From assembly GCA_036010905.1 (NCBI GenBank), contig DASCMH010000005.1:1-64000 (forward strand): a stretch of DNA of 64,000 nt, in the 5' to 3' direction. The notes beneath the pieces were generated by a model, which was given only the letters and a program-made list of their open reading frames with translations, was not told the origin of the DNA and did no database searches. The position numbers were made by a program, and so were the translations under genes. The DNA is from SMWD01 sp002729875. Its GTDB lineage: Bacteria > Pseudomonadota > Gammaproteobacteria > Steroidobacterales > GCA-2729495. Position 1 is the first letter of the stretch. Every line of letters starts with the position of its first letter. Positions 1 to 7,895 of this stretch are shown piece by piece.

Positions 1-1
1 C

Positions 2-406
2 GAGTCACGGCGCGGCAAACATCCCGAGTGGGTGTTTACTTACCGGGGCAAACCTGTGCAACGGATCAACAACAGCAGCTGGAAACGCACTCGCGTTAAA
101 GTTGGACTCGAAGGGTTCAGGGTCCATGATCTCAAACACACCTTTGGCCATCGTCTCAGGGCGGCTGGTGTGAGTTTTGAAGATCGTCAGGACCTTCTGG
201 GCCACAAGAGTCAGCGTATTACAACGCACTACTCGACCCCGGATATCAATCGCCTTTTGCTTGCGAGTGAAGCCGTGGTCAACATGAAAAATGAGCCTTC
301 ATTGCGACTCGTGGAGAATCCCTACAATTCTCCTACAGAGCAGGGCATTTCTGCCCTACAATCGTCGCAAGTGCTTGAAATATATGGTGGTGATGGGTGG
401 ACTTGA
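2..406 (+). CDS. Tyrosine recombinase/integrase, C-terminal part (5' end outside window)
   Basis: The reading frame is open to the left window edge, so only the catalytic C-terminal part is present. Visible motifs are VHDLKHTFGHRL (box II, where the usual HxxR arginine is Lys), DLLGHKS, and THYS, which carries the catalytic Tyr. From memory, this Lys variant recurs in a family of gammaproteobacterial phage and island integrases, so I do not read it as inactivation. The enzyme would integrate and excise a mobile element by strand exchange at an attachment site. Its last codons overlap the 3' end of the convergent tRNA-Met gene, as expected when an integrase sits beside attL or attR. The rest of the element must lie to the left. 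Confidence 0.9.
   Translation, partial: ESRRGKHPEWVFTYRGKPVQRINNSSWKRTRVKVGLEGFRVHDLKHTFGHRLRAAGVSFEDRQDLLGHKSQRITTHYSTPDINRLLLASEAVVNMKNEPSLRLVENPYNSPTEQGISALQSSQVLEIYGGDGWT
385..406. other. Probable attachment-site junction in the tRNA-Met 3' end
   Basis: The integrase frame ends inside the tRNA 3' half (T-arm side plus acceptor and CCA), which is the usual insertion point for tyrosine integrases that target tRNA genes. The exact core cannot be fixed because the other end of the element is not in the window. The coordinates mark only the overlap of the integrase frame with the tRNA. This is inference from arrangement. Confidence 0.5.
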
Positions 407-461
407 ACCACCGACCCCGGCATTATGAGTGCCGTGCTCTAACCAGCTGAGCTACATCACC
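385..461 (-). tRNA. tRNA-Met (anticodon CAU, elongator type)
   Basis: The minus strand folds as a full cloverleaf. The acceptor GGTGATG pairs with CATCACC, the D-arm is GCTCAGCTGGTTAGAGC, the anticodon stem CGGCA/TGCCG encloses loop CTCATAA, the T-loop is TTCAAGT, and CCA is encoded. Anticodon loop and variable region match E. coli elongator tRNA-Met closely. A lysidine-modified tRNA-Ile2 also reads CAT in DNA but is less likely. The gene lies downstream of ychF on the same strand and has its own promoter. Confidence 0.93.
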
Positions 462-479
462 ACGCTGGAAGGGAGGGGC

Positions 480-508
480 ATTTTGTTTGCCGGCCCCGCT
501 GGTGTCAA
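480..508 (-). promoter_or_regulatory. Promoter of tRNA-Met
   Basis: On the minus strand a perfect TTGACA (503-508) is followed after exactly 17 bases by CAAAAT (480-485). A GC-rich discriminator (GCCCC) comes next, and the tRNA 5' end lies 18 bases beyond the -10 box. The GC-rich discriminator fits growth-rate or stringent control of stable RNA genes. Confidence 0.65.
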
Positions 509-557
509 GCGATCGCGTCGCCCCCCTGACAACCCTTATTGCCGCTGCCCGGCAGGA

Positions 558-1652
558 TCAGACGTTGAACAGGAAATGGACGACATCGCCTTCGGCCATG
601 ACGTAGTCCTTGCCCTCCGCACGCAGCCGCCCGGCCTCGCGGGCGCCCTGTTCGCCGTTACCGGCAATATAGTCCACAAATGCCGTCGTCTCGGCGCGAA
701 TAAACCCTTTCTGAAAATCCGTGTGAATCTCACCGGCCGCCTCGGGCGCAGTGCTGCCGACCCGCACGGTCCAGGCGCGCACTTCCTTCTCACCAGCGGT
801 GAAAAAAGTCTGCAAGCCGAGCAGTTTGTAGCCTGCATGGATCACGCGATCGAGCCCGGGTTCCGTCAGACCCAGTTCCTCAAGAAACATCTTTTTGTCC
901 GCATCATCCAGCAACGCGATCTCGGCCTCGAGTGCGGCGCAGACCAAAACAACCTCGGCGCCCTCCCCATCAGCCAGCGCCCTGACCTGCTCCAGCCACT
1001 GGTTGCCGGCATGCAATCCGGACTCGTCAACATTGGCAATATACAAAACCGGCTTGGCCGTCAGCAGGCTGAATTCTTTCAGCGCCAGCGGCTCATCGTT
1101 GCCGTAGTCGAAGGCTCTTGCCGGTTGCTCGGCATCAAGATGCGCAGCCATTCGTTCCAGCAGATCGCGCCGGGCAATATCTTCCTTGTTGCCCGTCTTG
1201 GCCTGCTTACCCGCTTTATGCAATGCGCGCTGAACTGATTCCAGATCCGCCAGCACCAGTTCGGTATTAATAATGCCGATATCACGCAGCGGATCGACGT
1301 TACCCGACACATGCACGATGTCATCATTCTCAAAACAACGCACGACATGCGCGATCGCATGCGTTTCGCGGATATTGGCCAGGAACTTGTTACCCAGTCC
1401 CTCACCCTTCGAGGCACCGGCCACCAGGCCGGCAATATCGACAAATTCCATCGTCGTCGGCAGGATTTTCTGCGGCTTGACGATGGCGGCAAGTTGTCCA
1501 AGCCGTGGATCAGGCACCGGGACGATCCCCACGTTCGGGTCAATGGTGCAAAATGGATAGTTCTCGGCAGCAATTTCCGCCGCCGTGAGCGCGTTAAACA
1601 AGGTCGATTTGCCGACGTTCGGCAGACCTACAATTCCACATCGAATAGCCAT
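558..1652 (-). CDS. ychF: Redox-regulated ATPase YchF (EngD, Obg family)
   Basis: This is a 364-residue protein, the usual length for the family. It begins MAIRCGIVGLPNVGKST with the P-loop GLPNVGKS at about residues 9-16. A switch II segment (DIAGLVAGASKGEGLGN) follows, then the helical insertion and a C-terminal TGS domain (TDFQKGFIRAETTAFVDY, ending in GDVVHFLFNV). YchF hydrolyses ATP rather than GTP, binds ribosomes and is linked to translation and oxidative stress. In Pseudomonas it sits directly next to pth. Here four genes have been placed between ychF and pth on the opposite strand. Confidence 0.97.
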   Translation of the reverse strand: MAIRCGIVGLPNVGKSTLFNALTAAEIAAENYPFCTIDPNVGIVPVPDPRLGQLAAIVKPQKILPTTMEFVDIAGLVAGASKGEGLGNKFLANIRETHAIAHVVRCFENDDIVHVSGNVDPLRDIGIINTELVLADLESVQRALHKAGKQAKTGNKEDIARRDLLERMAAHLDAEQPARAFDYGNDEPLALKEFSLLTAKPVLYIANVDESGLHAGNQWLEQVRALADGEGAEVVLVCAALEAEIALLDDADKKMFLEELGLTEPGLDRVIHAGYKLLGLQTFFTAGEKEVRAWTVRVGSTAPEAAGEIHTDFQKGFIRAETTAFVDYIAGNGEQGAREAGRLRAEGKDYVMAEGDVVHFLFNV

Positions 1653-1795
1653 AAGGGCGGCGATTCTATACGAAAAAGAGACGGATTTATTTTTTTATGC
1701 CCTGCGATAAATTCGCTGTAATAGCCATGAGACATGAATCCGGCTCCCGATCAGTTTTATAGTACCTTTTCTGTACCTTTCCCGGAGTGAACAAT

Positions 1796-2812
1796 ATGCT
1801 GAAAACCACCATTGCAGGCAGCCTGCCACGACCTGACTGGCTAGCCGAGCCGGAAGCACTGAAAGGTGCCTGGAAGCTCGAAGGTGAAGCCCTGGAACAG
1901 GGCAAGCGACGCGCTGCCGAGGAATGGATTCACCACCAGCAACAGGCCGGCATTGATATTCTCACCGATGGCGAGGTATTTCGCCGTCACTTTGTGCATA
2001 CCTTTCTGGAAGGCATCGAGGGCATTGACCAGGACACCAAAACCGTCATGGGTATCCGCGACAACCGCTATGACCTGGAGGTGCCGACCGTTACCGGCCC
2101 GTTATCGCGGCCAGAATCCATTCATGTCGATGAATTTAGCTTTGTACGCTCGCTGACAACCCGGCCACTGAAATTCACCCTGCCCGGCCCGATGACGATT
2201 TGCGACACGATTGCCGACGCTCACTACGGCAGTCGCGCCGATATGGCGATGGCCTTTGCCGACCTGCTGAATGCCGAGGCGCGGGAGCTTGTGGCCGCCG
2301 GGGCTGACATCATTCAGTTCGATGAACCTGCATTCAATGTGTTTTTTGACGATGTCACTGCATGGGGCATCGATGCCTTGCACCGGGCAATCGACGGCCT
2401 TTCCTGCACCACCGCCGTGCATATCTGCTATGGCTATGGTATCGAGGAAAATATTCGCTGGAAGGAATCGCTCGGCGACGAATGGCGGCAATACGAAAAG
2501 ATTTTCCCGGCCCTGAATGCCAGCCGCATCGATCAGATCTCACTCGAATGCGCAGATTCCCATGTACCGCACTCGGTCATGACCATCCTGAAAGACAAGA
2601 TCCTGATGGTCGGTTCGGTCGCCGTCACGCCGGACCGCATCGAGACGCCCGAGGAAGTCGCTGCAACCATCCGCTCGGCCATGCAGTACGTGGATGCCGA
2701 GCGTATCCTGCCCTGCACCAACTGCGGCATGACACCAATCCCTTATGCCACCGCACTCGGCAAGCTGCAAAGCCTGGCCGCCGGCGCAAAAATTGTGCGC
2801 GACAGCCTTTAA
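1796..2812 (+). CDS. Folate-independent core methionine synthase, MesD type (MetE C-terminal family)
   Basis: This 338-residue protein has only the catalytic C-terminal barrel of cobalamin-independent methionine synthase. Zinc ligands are recognisable: His and Cys in HICYGYG, Glu in SLECADSH, and Cys in LPCTNCGM. The sequence resembles the Acinetobacter-type MesD proteins closely, including FDEPAFNVFFDD and AGSLPRPDWL. MesD proteins make methionine from homocysteine with a methyl donor other than methyl-THF. The ATG at 1796 has GGAG eight bases upstream and is preferred to the in-frame GTG at 1787. The partner MesX (DUF1852), usually adjacent, is absent here. The same window carries the B12-dependent MetH. 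Confidence 0.85.
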   Translation: MLKTTIAGSLPRPDWLAEPEALKGAWKLEGEALEQGKRRAAEEWIHHQQQAGIDILTDGEVFRRHFVHTFLEGIEGIDQDTKTVMGIRDNRYDLEVPTVTGPLSRPESIHVDEFSFVRSLTTRPLKFTLPGPMTICDTIADAHYGSRADMAMAFADLLNAEARELVAAGADIIQFDEPAFNVFFDDVTAWGIDALHRAIDGLSCTTAVHICYGYGIEENIRWKESLGDEWRQYEKIFPALNASRIDQISLECADSHVPHSVMTILKDKILMVGSVAVTPDRIETPEEVAATIRSAMQYVDAERILPCTNCGMTPIPYATALGKLQSLAAGAKIVRDSL

Positions 2813-2849
2813 TAAACCCGGTGCCTTTTTTACCCTATAATGCGCCGCC

Positions 2850-4031
2850 ATGCCCACGCTGACTGAAATCGAACCCAACGTCGACCTGATCGAGCAAGAC
2901 GGTCGGCAATTTTATATTGTCGGTACCGCGCACGTCAGCAAAGACAGCGCCGACCTCGTCGAGAAAACCATTCGCGAACGCGAACCCGATACGGTCGCAC
3001 TGGAATTGTGTGATTCGCGCTACGAGACCCTGGCCAATCCGGAGCGCTGGAAAGAGACTGACATCTACTCGGTCATCAAGTCAGGCCGTGCCTATGTTCT
3101 GATGGCACAGTTCGCACTGGCGACCTTTCAGAAGAAGATCGCTGACGAATTCGGCATCCGCCCCGGCGAAGAAATGCACCGGGCAATACAGGTCAGCCAT
3201 GCAACCAATACCAATATTGCACTCGTCGATCGCGAGGTACGCATAACTCTGAAACGCGCCTGGGCCGGCGCCGGATTCTGGACGATGTTCAAAGTTATCT
3301 TCTCCATGTTCGTATCGATGTTCGAAAAGCAGGAAATATCAGCGGAACAAATTGAAAAGTTAAAAACCGGTGGTGAACTTGCGACCGCCATCGACGAATT
3401 TTCCGGTGCGCTGCCGGGCGTCAAAACCGCCCTGATCGATGAACGCGATCAATACCTGGCGGCCAAGATCCGCTCATCAACCGGCAACACCGTGGTTGCG
3501 GTTGTCGGTGCCGCCCACGTACCCGGCATCAGGAAAGTTTTCGGAACCGATATCGATATAGCAAAGCTTGAAGAGATTCCACCACCAAAGAAGATTTTCA
3601 AACTCATCGGCTGGGGGATTCCGTTGTTGTTGCTGGCTCTGATCGTAACCGGGTTTATCGCATCCGGACGAGAAACCAGTGAGCAGATGGTGCTGGCCTG
3701 GGTGCTGGCCAACGGCATCGCCGCTTCACTCGGCACGCTGGTCGCGCTGGCTCATCCATTGACGATCCTGGCTGCTTTTATCGCCGCCCCGATCACCTCA
3801 CTGAACCCGACCATTGCGGCCGGTTGGGTCTGCGGCCTGAGCGAAGCTTACCTGCGCAAACCACGCGTTATTGACCTGGAACGGGTTGGCGATGATCTGA
3901 CCAGCGCCCGCGGCATCTGGTCCAACCGGGTGATCAAGGTTCTGCTGGTCGTGGTACTCGCCAACCTCGGCAGCAGCATCGGCACATTTGTGGGTGTCGG
4001 CTGGGTCGTGTCTCTACTGGGCAGCGGTTAG
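2850..4031 (+). CDS. TraB/PrgY family membrane protein
   Basis: The 393-residue protein opens with the TraB domain. It shows the metal-site motifs YIVGTAHVS (about residue 23) and VALELC, and a second GAAHVPG near residue 225. Several hydrophobic segments follow, from KLIGWGIPLLLLALIVTGF to the C-terminus, giving about four to five membrane spans. The family is Tiki/TraB-like. Enterococcal TraB reduces pheromone activity and animal Tiki is a metalloprotease, but the chromosomal bacterial role is not settled. It starts 37 bases after the MesD gene, so cotranscription is likely. Confidence 0.85.
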   Translation: MPTLTEIEPNVDLIEQDGRQFYIVGTAHVSKDSADLVEKTIREREPDTVALELCDSRYETLANPERWKETDIYSVIKSGRAYVLMAQFALATFQKKIADEFGIRPGEEMHRAIQVSHATNTNIALVDREVRITLKRAWAGAGFWTMFKVIFSMFVSMFEKQEISAEQIEKLKTGGELATAIDEFSGALPGVKTALIDERDQYLAAKIRSSTGNTVVAVVGAAHVPGIRKVFGTDIDIAKLEEIPPPKKIFKLIGWGIPLLLLALIVTGFIASGRETSEQMVLAWVLANGIAASLGTLVALAHPLTILAAFIAAPITSLNPTIAAGWVCGLSEAYLRKPRVIDLERVGDDLTSARGIWSNRVIKVLLVVVLANLGSSIGTFVGVGWVVSLLGSG

Positions 4032-4123
4032 CCTGCACAGCAAACCGGCTATGACCTGAGCGCAATGGCAATAGCCGCGCTATTATTGATCACTTAACCT
4101 TCAGCAACAGGTAAATAACTGGC

Positions 4124-4489
4124 ATGAAATTTTGGCTCATCAGTCTAATGTTAGTAACCCTGCTGGTGCTTCCGGCAATAGCTCAGAACATCAGTTTTCT
4201 GAGCAAGGGTCCGGTGGCCTACCTGACCGATGATGAACGAGCCCTGCTGTCCACGACGCTGAAACGCGCCCTTGAAAACAGCGCCGACGGTGAAAGCATT
4301 AGTTGGGAGAACCCGAAATCAGGTAACAAAGGCAGCATCGAGACCATCGATACCCACGAAGACCTTGCCACGACCTGCCGTACCATCCGCGCCCACACGA
4401 TTGCAGCGGGTCGGGAGGGCGGCGGTATCTATCGCCTGTGTCGGGCTGACGATAATACCTGGCGATTCGCGCCACGGCGAAGAAATTAA
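4124..4489 (+). CDS. Small secreted protein, 17-kDa surface-antigen-like C-terminal domain
   Basis: This is a 121-residue protein with a clear signal peptide (MKFWLISLMLVTLLVLPAIAQ). The mature part runs from a TDDERALLSTTLKRAL helix through ISWENPKSGNKGSIE to TCRTIRAHT and IYRLCRADDNTWRFAP. This layout resembles the C-terminal domain of rickettsial-type 17-kDa surface antigens, whose two conserved cysteines flank the RT...RLCR segment. It probably acts in the periplasm or at the outer membrane. It has no lipobox. Function unknown. Confidence 0.7.
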   Translation: MKFWLISLMLVTLLVLPAIAQNISFLSKGPVAYLTDDERALLSTTLKRALENSADGESISWENPKSGNKGSIETIDTHEDLATTCRTIRAHTIAAGREGGGIYRLCRADDNTWRFAPRRRN

Positions 4490-4501
4490 TACTCCTTACC
4501 T

Positions 4502-5164
4502 ATGGCACCCCCGCGACAAGCCCATTTTGGTTATCTGCTGATCGGCCTGCTCATCTTCCTGATCGCCGGGCCAGTTTTTAATGAGTTTACTGACCAGTCA
4601 ATTACTATCATCACCAGAACCGGGTTCAGCGTTACATTGATCATCGGCATCTGGAGCCTGACCGACTCACGCAAATGGTTCCTGATCGGCATGGCCCTGG
4701 TCACCGTTGAGATCGCAAGCACAGTCGCCAACCTGCTCCGACCATCGCAGATGGCTGAAACCCTCTCGCTGTTGATGGCGCTGTGCTTCTGCATGCTAAG
4801 TCTGGCTATCGCACTACGCCATGTCCTGTTCGATCAACGCATGGATCTGAATCGCCTGATCGGTGGAATCTGCGCCTACTTACTGCTTGGCGTTATAGTC
4901 AGCATTCTGAATATGTTCATCTATCGATACATTCCGCATTCATTCTCCGGCCTGCCCGACACAATAAACCCAGCCAACAACATGGATTTGCTGTATTACA
5001 GCTTCGTTACTTTGACGACACTCGGTTACGGCGACATTACCCCGGAAGGATCGATCGCACGTGTAATTGCCTACCTCGCAGCGATAGTCGGTCAGTTTTA
5101 TATTGCTATTCTCGTCGGCACACTGGTCGGCATGTATCTGAGCCAACGGAAACATGAAGATTAG
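4502..5164 (+). CDS. Two-TM potassium-channel-like ion channel protein
   Basis: The 220-residue membrane protein carries about five hydrophobic segments in the first 150 residues. An Ion_trans_2 pore follows, with selectivity filter TLTTLGYGDITP near residue 180 and a last helix (VIAYLAAIVGQFYIAILVGTLVGMY). TLGYGD is the canonical K+ filter. No cytoplasmic RCK/TrkA domain is present, so gating would be through the membrane domain or a partner. The ATG is 12 bases after the preceding gene; no good ribosome site is visible. The gene converges on pth. Confidence 0.8.
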   Translation: MAPPRQAHFGYLLIGLLIFLIAGPVFNEFTDQSITIITRTGFSVTLIIGIWSLTDSRKWFLIGMALVTVEIASTVANLLRPSQMAETLSLLMALCFCMLSLAIALRHVLFDQRMDLNRLIGGICAYLLLGVIVSILNMFIYRYIPHSFSGLPDTINPANNMDLLYYSFVTLTTLGYGDITPEGSIARVIAYLAAIVGQFYIAILVGTLVGMYLSQRKHED

Positions 5165-5197
5165 GAATTGCCGCCAAAGCCACCCCAGAACTTTGTT

Positions 5198-5809
5198 TTA
5201 ACCTGCCGGGCCAAGATCCCGGGTGACATCCTGTGGCGGTGTTGCCGTGTGCAGATATTTCATGGCTGCCTCAAGTCCATCGGCATATAAAATATCAATC
5301 GCCCGCCGTCCCTCATCAATTGCACACCTGATCTTGGGTAACTCATCCTTACCCGGTGGGCGCAGGACATAACCAACAACCTGTTCTTTACGCCCCGGGT
5401 GCCCGATGCCGATCCTGAGTCGCAGAAAATCACGACCGCAGTGCGTAATGATATCCCGCAATCCATTATGACCGCCGTGACCGCCGCCAACCTTCAGGCG
5501 CGCAGTACCCGGCGGCAGATCGAGGTCATCATGAATAACCAGCCCGCATTCTGCTGCCAGCTTGAAGTAGTCGAGCGTCCGGCGCATGGACTGGCCACTG
5601 CGGTTCATGAATGTCGACGGTTTCAGAATGCGCACTTTATGGTGATTGAATGCAACCTGGCAGGCGTCACTAAGTAATTTCGACTCAGCATTAAAACCGA
5701 CGCCGTCGGCAAGCTCATCGGCCAGCCAGAAACCGACGTTATGCCGGTCGCGATTATGCTCAGCACCCGGGTTACCGAGACCGACGATTAGTGATGGAAG
5801 TTCTTTCAT
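5198..5809 (-). CDS. pth: Peptidyl-tRNA hydrolase
   Basis: The 203-residue protein recycles tRNA from peptidyl-tRNA dropped by stalled ribosomes. It shows the family's signatures: LIVGLGNPGAEHNRDRHNVG with the catalytic His, KPSTFMNRSG, VIHDDLDLPPG with the catalytic Asp, and GGHGGHNGLRDI. Length and motifs are normal. It lies downstream of rplY on the same strand, the standard gammaproteobacterial order, but a hairpin with T-runs lies between the two genes. Confidence 0.97.
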   Translation of the reverse strand: MKELPSLIVGLGNPGAEHNRDRHNVGFWLADELADGVGFNAESKLLSDACQVAFNHHKVRILKPSTFMNRSGQSMRRTLDYFKLAAECGLVIHDDLDLPPGTARLKVGGGHGGHNGLRDIITHCGRDFLRLRIGIGHPGRKEQVVGYVLRPPGKDELPKIRCAIDEGRRAIDILYADGLEAAMKYLHTATPPQDVTRDLGPAG

Positions 5810-5833
5810 AAGCTGGTGACGACCTTAACACGC

Positions 5834-5867
5834 AAAAAAAAAGCCACGCAATAGCGCGGCTTTTTTT
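5834..5867 (-). terminator. Hairpin terminator after rplY
   Basis: Runs of A and T flank a stem (AAAAAGCC-A-CGC / GCG-C-GGCTTTTT) with loop AATA and one mismatch. It would end transcription from rplY before pth, or attenuate it. Because both ends carry A/T runs, it could act on both strands. Confidence 0.65.
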
Positions 5868-5891
5868 GTAGCGTGGAAGCGGCTAAGCCAC

Positions 5892-6602
5892 TCAACCGCT
5901 ATCGCCTTCCTTTGATTCTTTCCCGTCTTTCTCTTCCGTAGCTTCGGCATCGGTTTCACCTTCAGCCTCCTCGCCCTCGCCCTCGCCCTCGACTGCTTCA
6001 GCCTCGAGTTCATCTTCGATCGGGGCAATCTTGACGATATGAATCGTCACGACAACCGGATTATTTTCATCAGTCAGTTCCGGAATCTCGACCTCTTCCG
6101 GCACCACGATATCCGACAACAACAACGACTGATCGAGTTCGAGTTCGCCGATATCGATTTCAAGATATTCGGGCAGGTTGGCCGGCAAACAACTGACTTC
6201 AACGTCAGTTATGACATGCGCTACGGTTCCGGCGTCTTGCCTGACGCCAGGAGCCATATCCTCGTTCAGGAAATGCACCGGCACCGACATACGGATCTTC
6301 TCGTCCGCCACAATGCGCTGCAAATCGAGATGCATAACCTGGCGTTTGGCCGGGTGCATCTGCACATCCTTTAAGATGCACTGACGAGCCTCACCTTTAA
6401 CACTGATATTGAGCACACTGGAGAAGAATGATTCATTCTCCATTTTGTGCATCAGTACATCGAGATCAAAGCTAACCGGGCGCGGGACACGACCTGCACC
6501 GTAAACAATCGCGGGAACTTTTCCGGCTCGACGCAGGCGGCGGCTCGCACCTTTCCCTGAATCTGTCCGTTCTTCCGCGACCAAATCAAATACTGCAGCC
6601 AT
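5892..6602 (-). CDS. rplY: 50S ribosomal protein L25/general stress protein Ctc
   Basis: The 236-residue protein starts MAAVFDLVAEERTDSGKGAS, with a strong AGGAGG ribosome site about seven bases before the ATG. The N-terminal part (SRRLRRAGKVPAIVYGAG) is the 5S rRNA-binding L25 domain and the C-terminal part is the TL5/Ctc beta domain. The last 40 or so residues are almost entirely acidic (Glu, Asp, Gly), a low-complexity tail typical of long proteobacterial L25 proteins. It lies between pth and prs. Confidence 0.96.
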   Translation of the reverse strand: MAAVFDLVAEERTDSGKGASRRLRRAGKVPAIVYGAGRVPRPVSFDLDVLMHKMENESFFSSVLNISVKGEARQCILKDVQMHPAKRQVMHLDLQRIVADEKIRMSVPVHFLNEDMAPGVRQDAGTVAHVITDVEVSCLPANLPEYLEIDIGELELDQSLLLSDIVVPEEVEIPELTDENNPVVVTIHIVKIAPIEDELEAEAVEGEGEGEEAEGETDAEATEEKDGKESKEGDSG

Positions 6603-6677
6603 AATCGGCCTCCTGTATTGGTCTCATTCACCGTGTCCCTGCGACCGGGTACACGACTATTTATTGAAGGGGCGCGG

Positions 6678-6706
6678 ATCATAGCAGAGTCCGCGCGGGT
6701 GGGGAA
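6678..6706 (-). promoter_or_regulatory. Possible rplY promoter inside an inverted repeat
   Basis: On the minus strand a TATGAT hexamer (6678-6683) lies 17 bases from a weak TTCCCC. The -10 box sits in the loop of an inverted repeat, GCGCGGA/TCCGCGC (6672-6696). Position fits rplY, which starts at 6602. The -35 match is poor. Confidence 0.35.
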
Positions 6707-6726
6707 ATTAACCGCCCCCCGAATGG

Positions 6727-7698
6727 TTAATCGAGATACAGGGAACTGACGGATTCGTCCAGCGCCAGGCGGCGCATGGTTTCGGCCAGCAACTCCGCGA
6801 CCCCGAGCTGGCGGATTTTAGTGCAGGCCGCCGCCGCTTCGGACAGCGGGATGGTATCGGTTACGACCAGTTCATCGAGTTCGGAATTGTTCACCCGATC
6901 CACCGCCGGGCCGGACAGCACCGGGTGGGTAATATAGGCTACCACCCGGCTGGCACCATTGCTCTTCAACGCCGCTGCGGCCAGGCACAACGTGCCGGCC
7001 GTGTCGATCATGTCATCAATCAGCACGCAGGTCTTGCCGTCGACTTCACCGATGATATTCATGACCTCGGCCTGATTTGGTTGCGGGCGGCGTTTATCGA
7101 TGATGGCCAGATCAAGGTCACCCATGCGCTTGGCAAGGGCACGCGCACGAACCACGCCACCGACATCCGGCGACACGGCAACCATATTTTCATCCTTGTG
7201 CTTCCACATGTCGCCCAGCAGCACCGGCGACCCATATACATTGTCGAGTGGAATCGAGAAAAAGCCCTGAATCTGATCGGCATGCAGATCGACGGTCAAC
7301 ACCCGGTCAACACCGGCCGTCGCAATCATGCTGGCCACGAGGCGTGCCGAAATCGGCACCCGGGCCGCGCGCGGCCGGCGATCCTGGCGGGCATAACCAA
7401 AATACGGGATCACGGCCGTGATCCGAACTGCCGAGGCCCGACGCAGCGCATCAGCCATGACCAGCAATTCCAGCAGGTTGTCGTTAACCGGCGGGCAGGT
7501 GGATTGAACGATATAGACATCACGGCCGCGCACATTCTCCATGATCTCCAGCGCAATCTCGCCGTCACTGAACCGTCCGACCTGGATTTTGCTCAGCGGC
7601 AGTGTGAGATGCTTGGCTATGCTGGCAGCCAGCCCCGGGATTGCATTCCCGGTGAAGATCATCATGTTCGGAATAACGAAATTATTGTCGTTGTTCAC
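6727..7698 (-). CDS. prs: Ribose-phosphate pyrophosphokinase
   Basis: PRPP synthase makes the activated ribose used for nucleotides, histidine and NAD. Motifs include GRFSDGEIALEI, YFGYARQDRRP, VLTVDLHADQIQGFF and the PRPP site CVLIDDMIDTAGT. The frame stays open upstream into the tRNA-Gln gene, so a start had to be chosen. GTG at 7698 is preceded by AGGG at good spacing and gives 323 residues. ATG at 7665 (MMIFTGNA) gives 312 and is the alternative. ispE usually lies between prs and lolB and is absent here. Confidence 0.95.
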   Translation of the reverse strand: MNNDNNFVIPNMMIFTGNAIPGLAASIAKHLTLPLSKIQVGRFSDGEIALEIMENVRGRDVYIVQSTCPPVNDNLLELLVMADALRRASAVRITAVIPYFGYARQDRRPRAARVPISARLVASMIATAGVDRVLTVDLHADQIQGFFSIPLDNVYGSPVLLGDMWKHKDENMVAVSPDVGGVVRARALAKRMGDLDLAIIDKRRPQPNQAEVMNIIGEVDGKTCVLIDDMIDTAGTLCLAAAALKSNGASRVVAYITHPVLSGPAVDRVNNSELDELVVTDTIPLSEAAAACTKIRQLGVAELLAETMRRLALDESVSSLYLD

Positions 7699-7729
7699 TC
7701 GATCAACCCTGTTAACTATGTATAAAAAA

Positions 7730-7804
7730 TGGCTGGGGCGGCAGGATTCGAACCTGCGGTACACGGGATCAAAACCCGATGCCTTACCACTTGGCTACGC
7801 CCCA
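7730..7804 (-). tRNA. tRNA-Gln (anticodon UUG)
   Basis: On the minus strand acceptor TGGGGCG pairs with CGCCCCA, the anticodon loop TTTTGAT gives TTG, the T-loop is TTCGAAT, and CCA is encoded. It closely matches E. coli tRNA-Gln, including the unusual 5' T. In Pseudomonas this tRNA sits at the same place, just before prs. Its 3' end is about 30 bases before the chosen prs start, so the two may share a transcript. Confidence 0.95.
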
Positions 7805-7815
7805 ACGTCGAGCCC

Positions 7816-7844
7816 ATTATATCGCTGTGGAACTCTCCGCATCT
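7816..7844 (-). promoter_or_regulatory. Promoter of tRNA-Gln (perfect -10, GC-rich discriminator)
   Basis: A perfect TATAAT (7816-7821) on the minus strand lies 11 bases before the tRNA 5' end. It is followed by GGGCTCG, a GC-rich discriminator typical of stringently controlled stable RNA genes. The -35 region at 17 bases (AGATGC) is poor. Confidence 0.5.
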
Positions 7845-7861
7845 GGGCGCGGCTATTGTGA

Positions 7862-7884
7862 TTTGACACACTATGCGTGTCAAA
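7862..7884. repeat. Perfect 8-bp inverted repeat TTTGACAC-N7-GTGTCAAA
   Basis: It lies between the lolB stop and tRNA-Gln. It has no T-run, so it is a poor terminator. On the minus strand it contains TTGACA, followed after 17 bases by CACAAT, so it could be an operator over a second promoter for tRNA-Gln and prs. The role is inferred. Confidence 0.5.
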
Positions 7885-7895
7885 CAAACTTACCT

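Noticed and set aside
429..1238. Long open frame on the plus strand opposite ychF
   Set aside because: It is antisense to a gene with full family motifs and has no recognisable protein features; it reflects codon bias of ychF.
6925..7725. Long plus-strand open frame opposite prs
   Set aside because: Prs on the minus strand is certain, and the antisense translation is His/Arg-rich with no family pattern.
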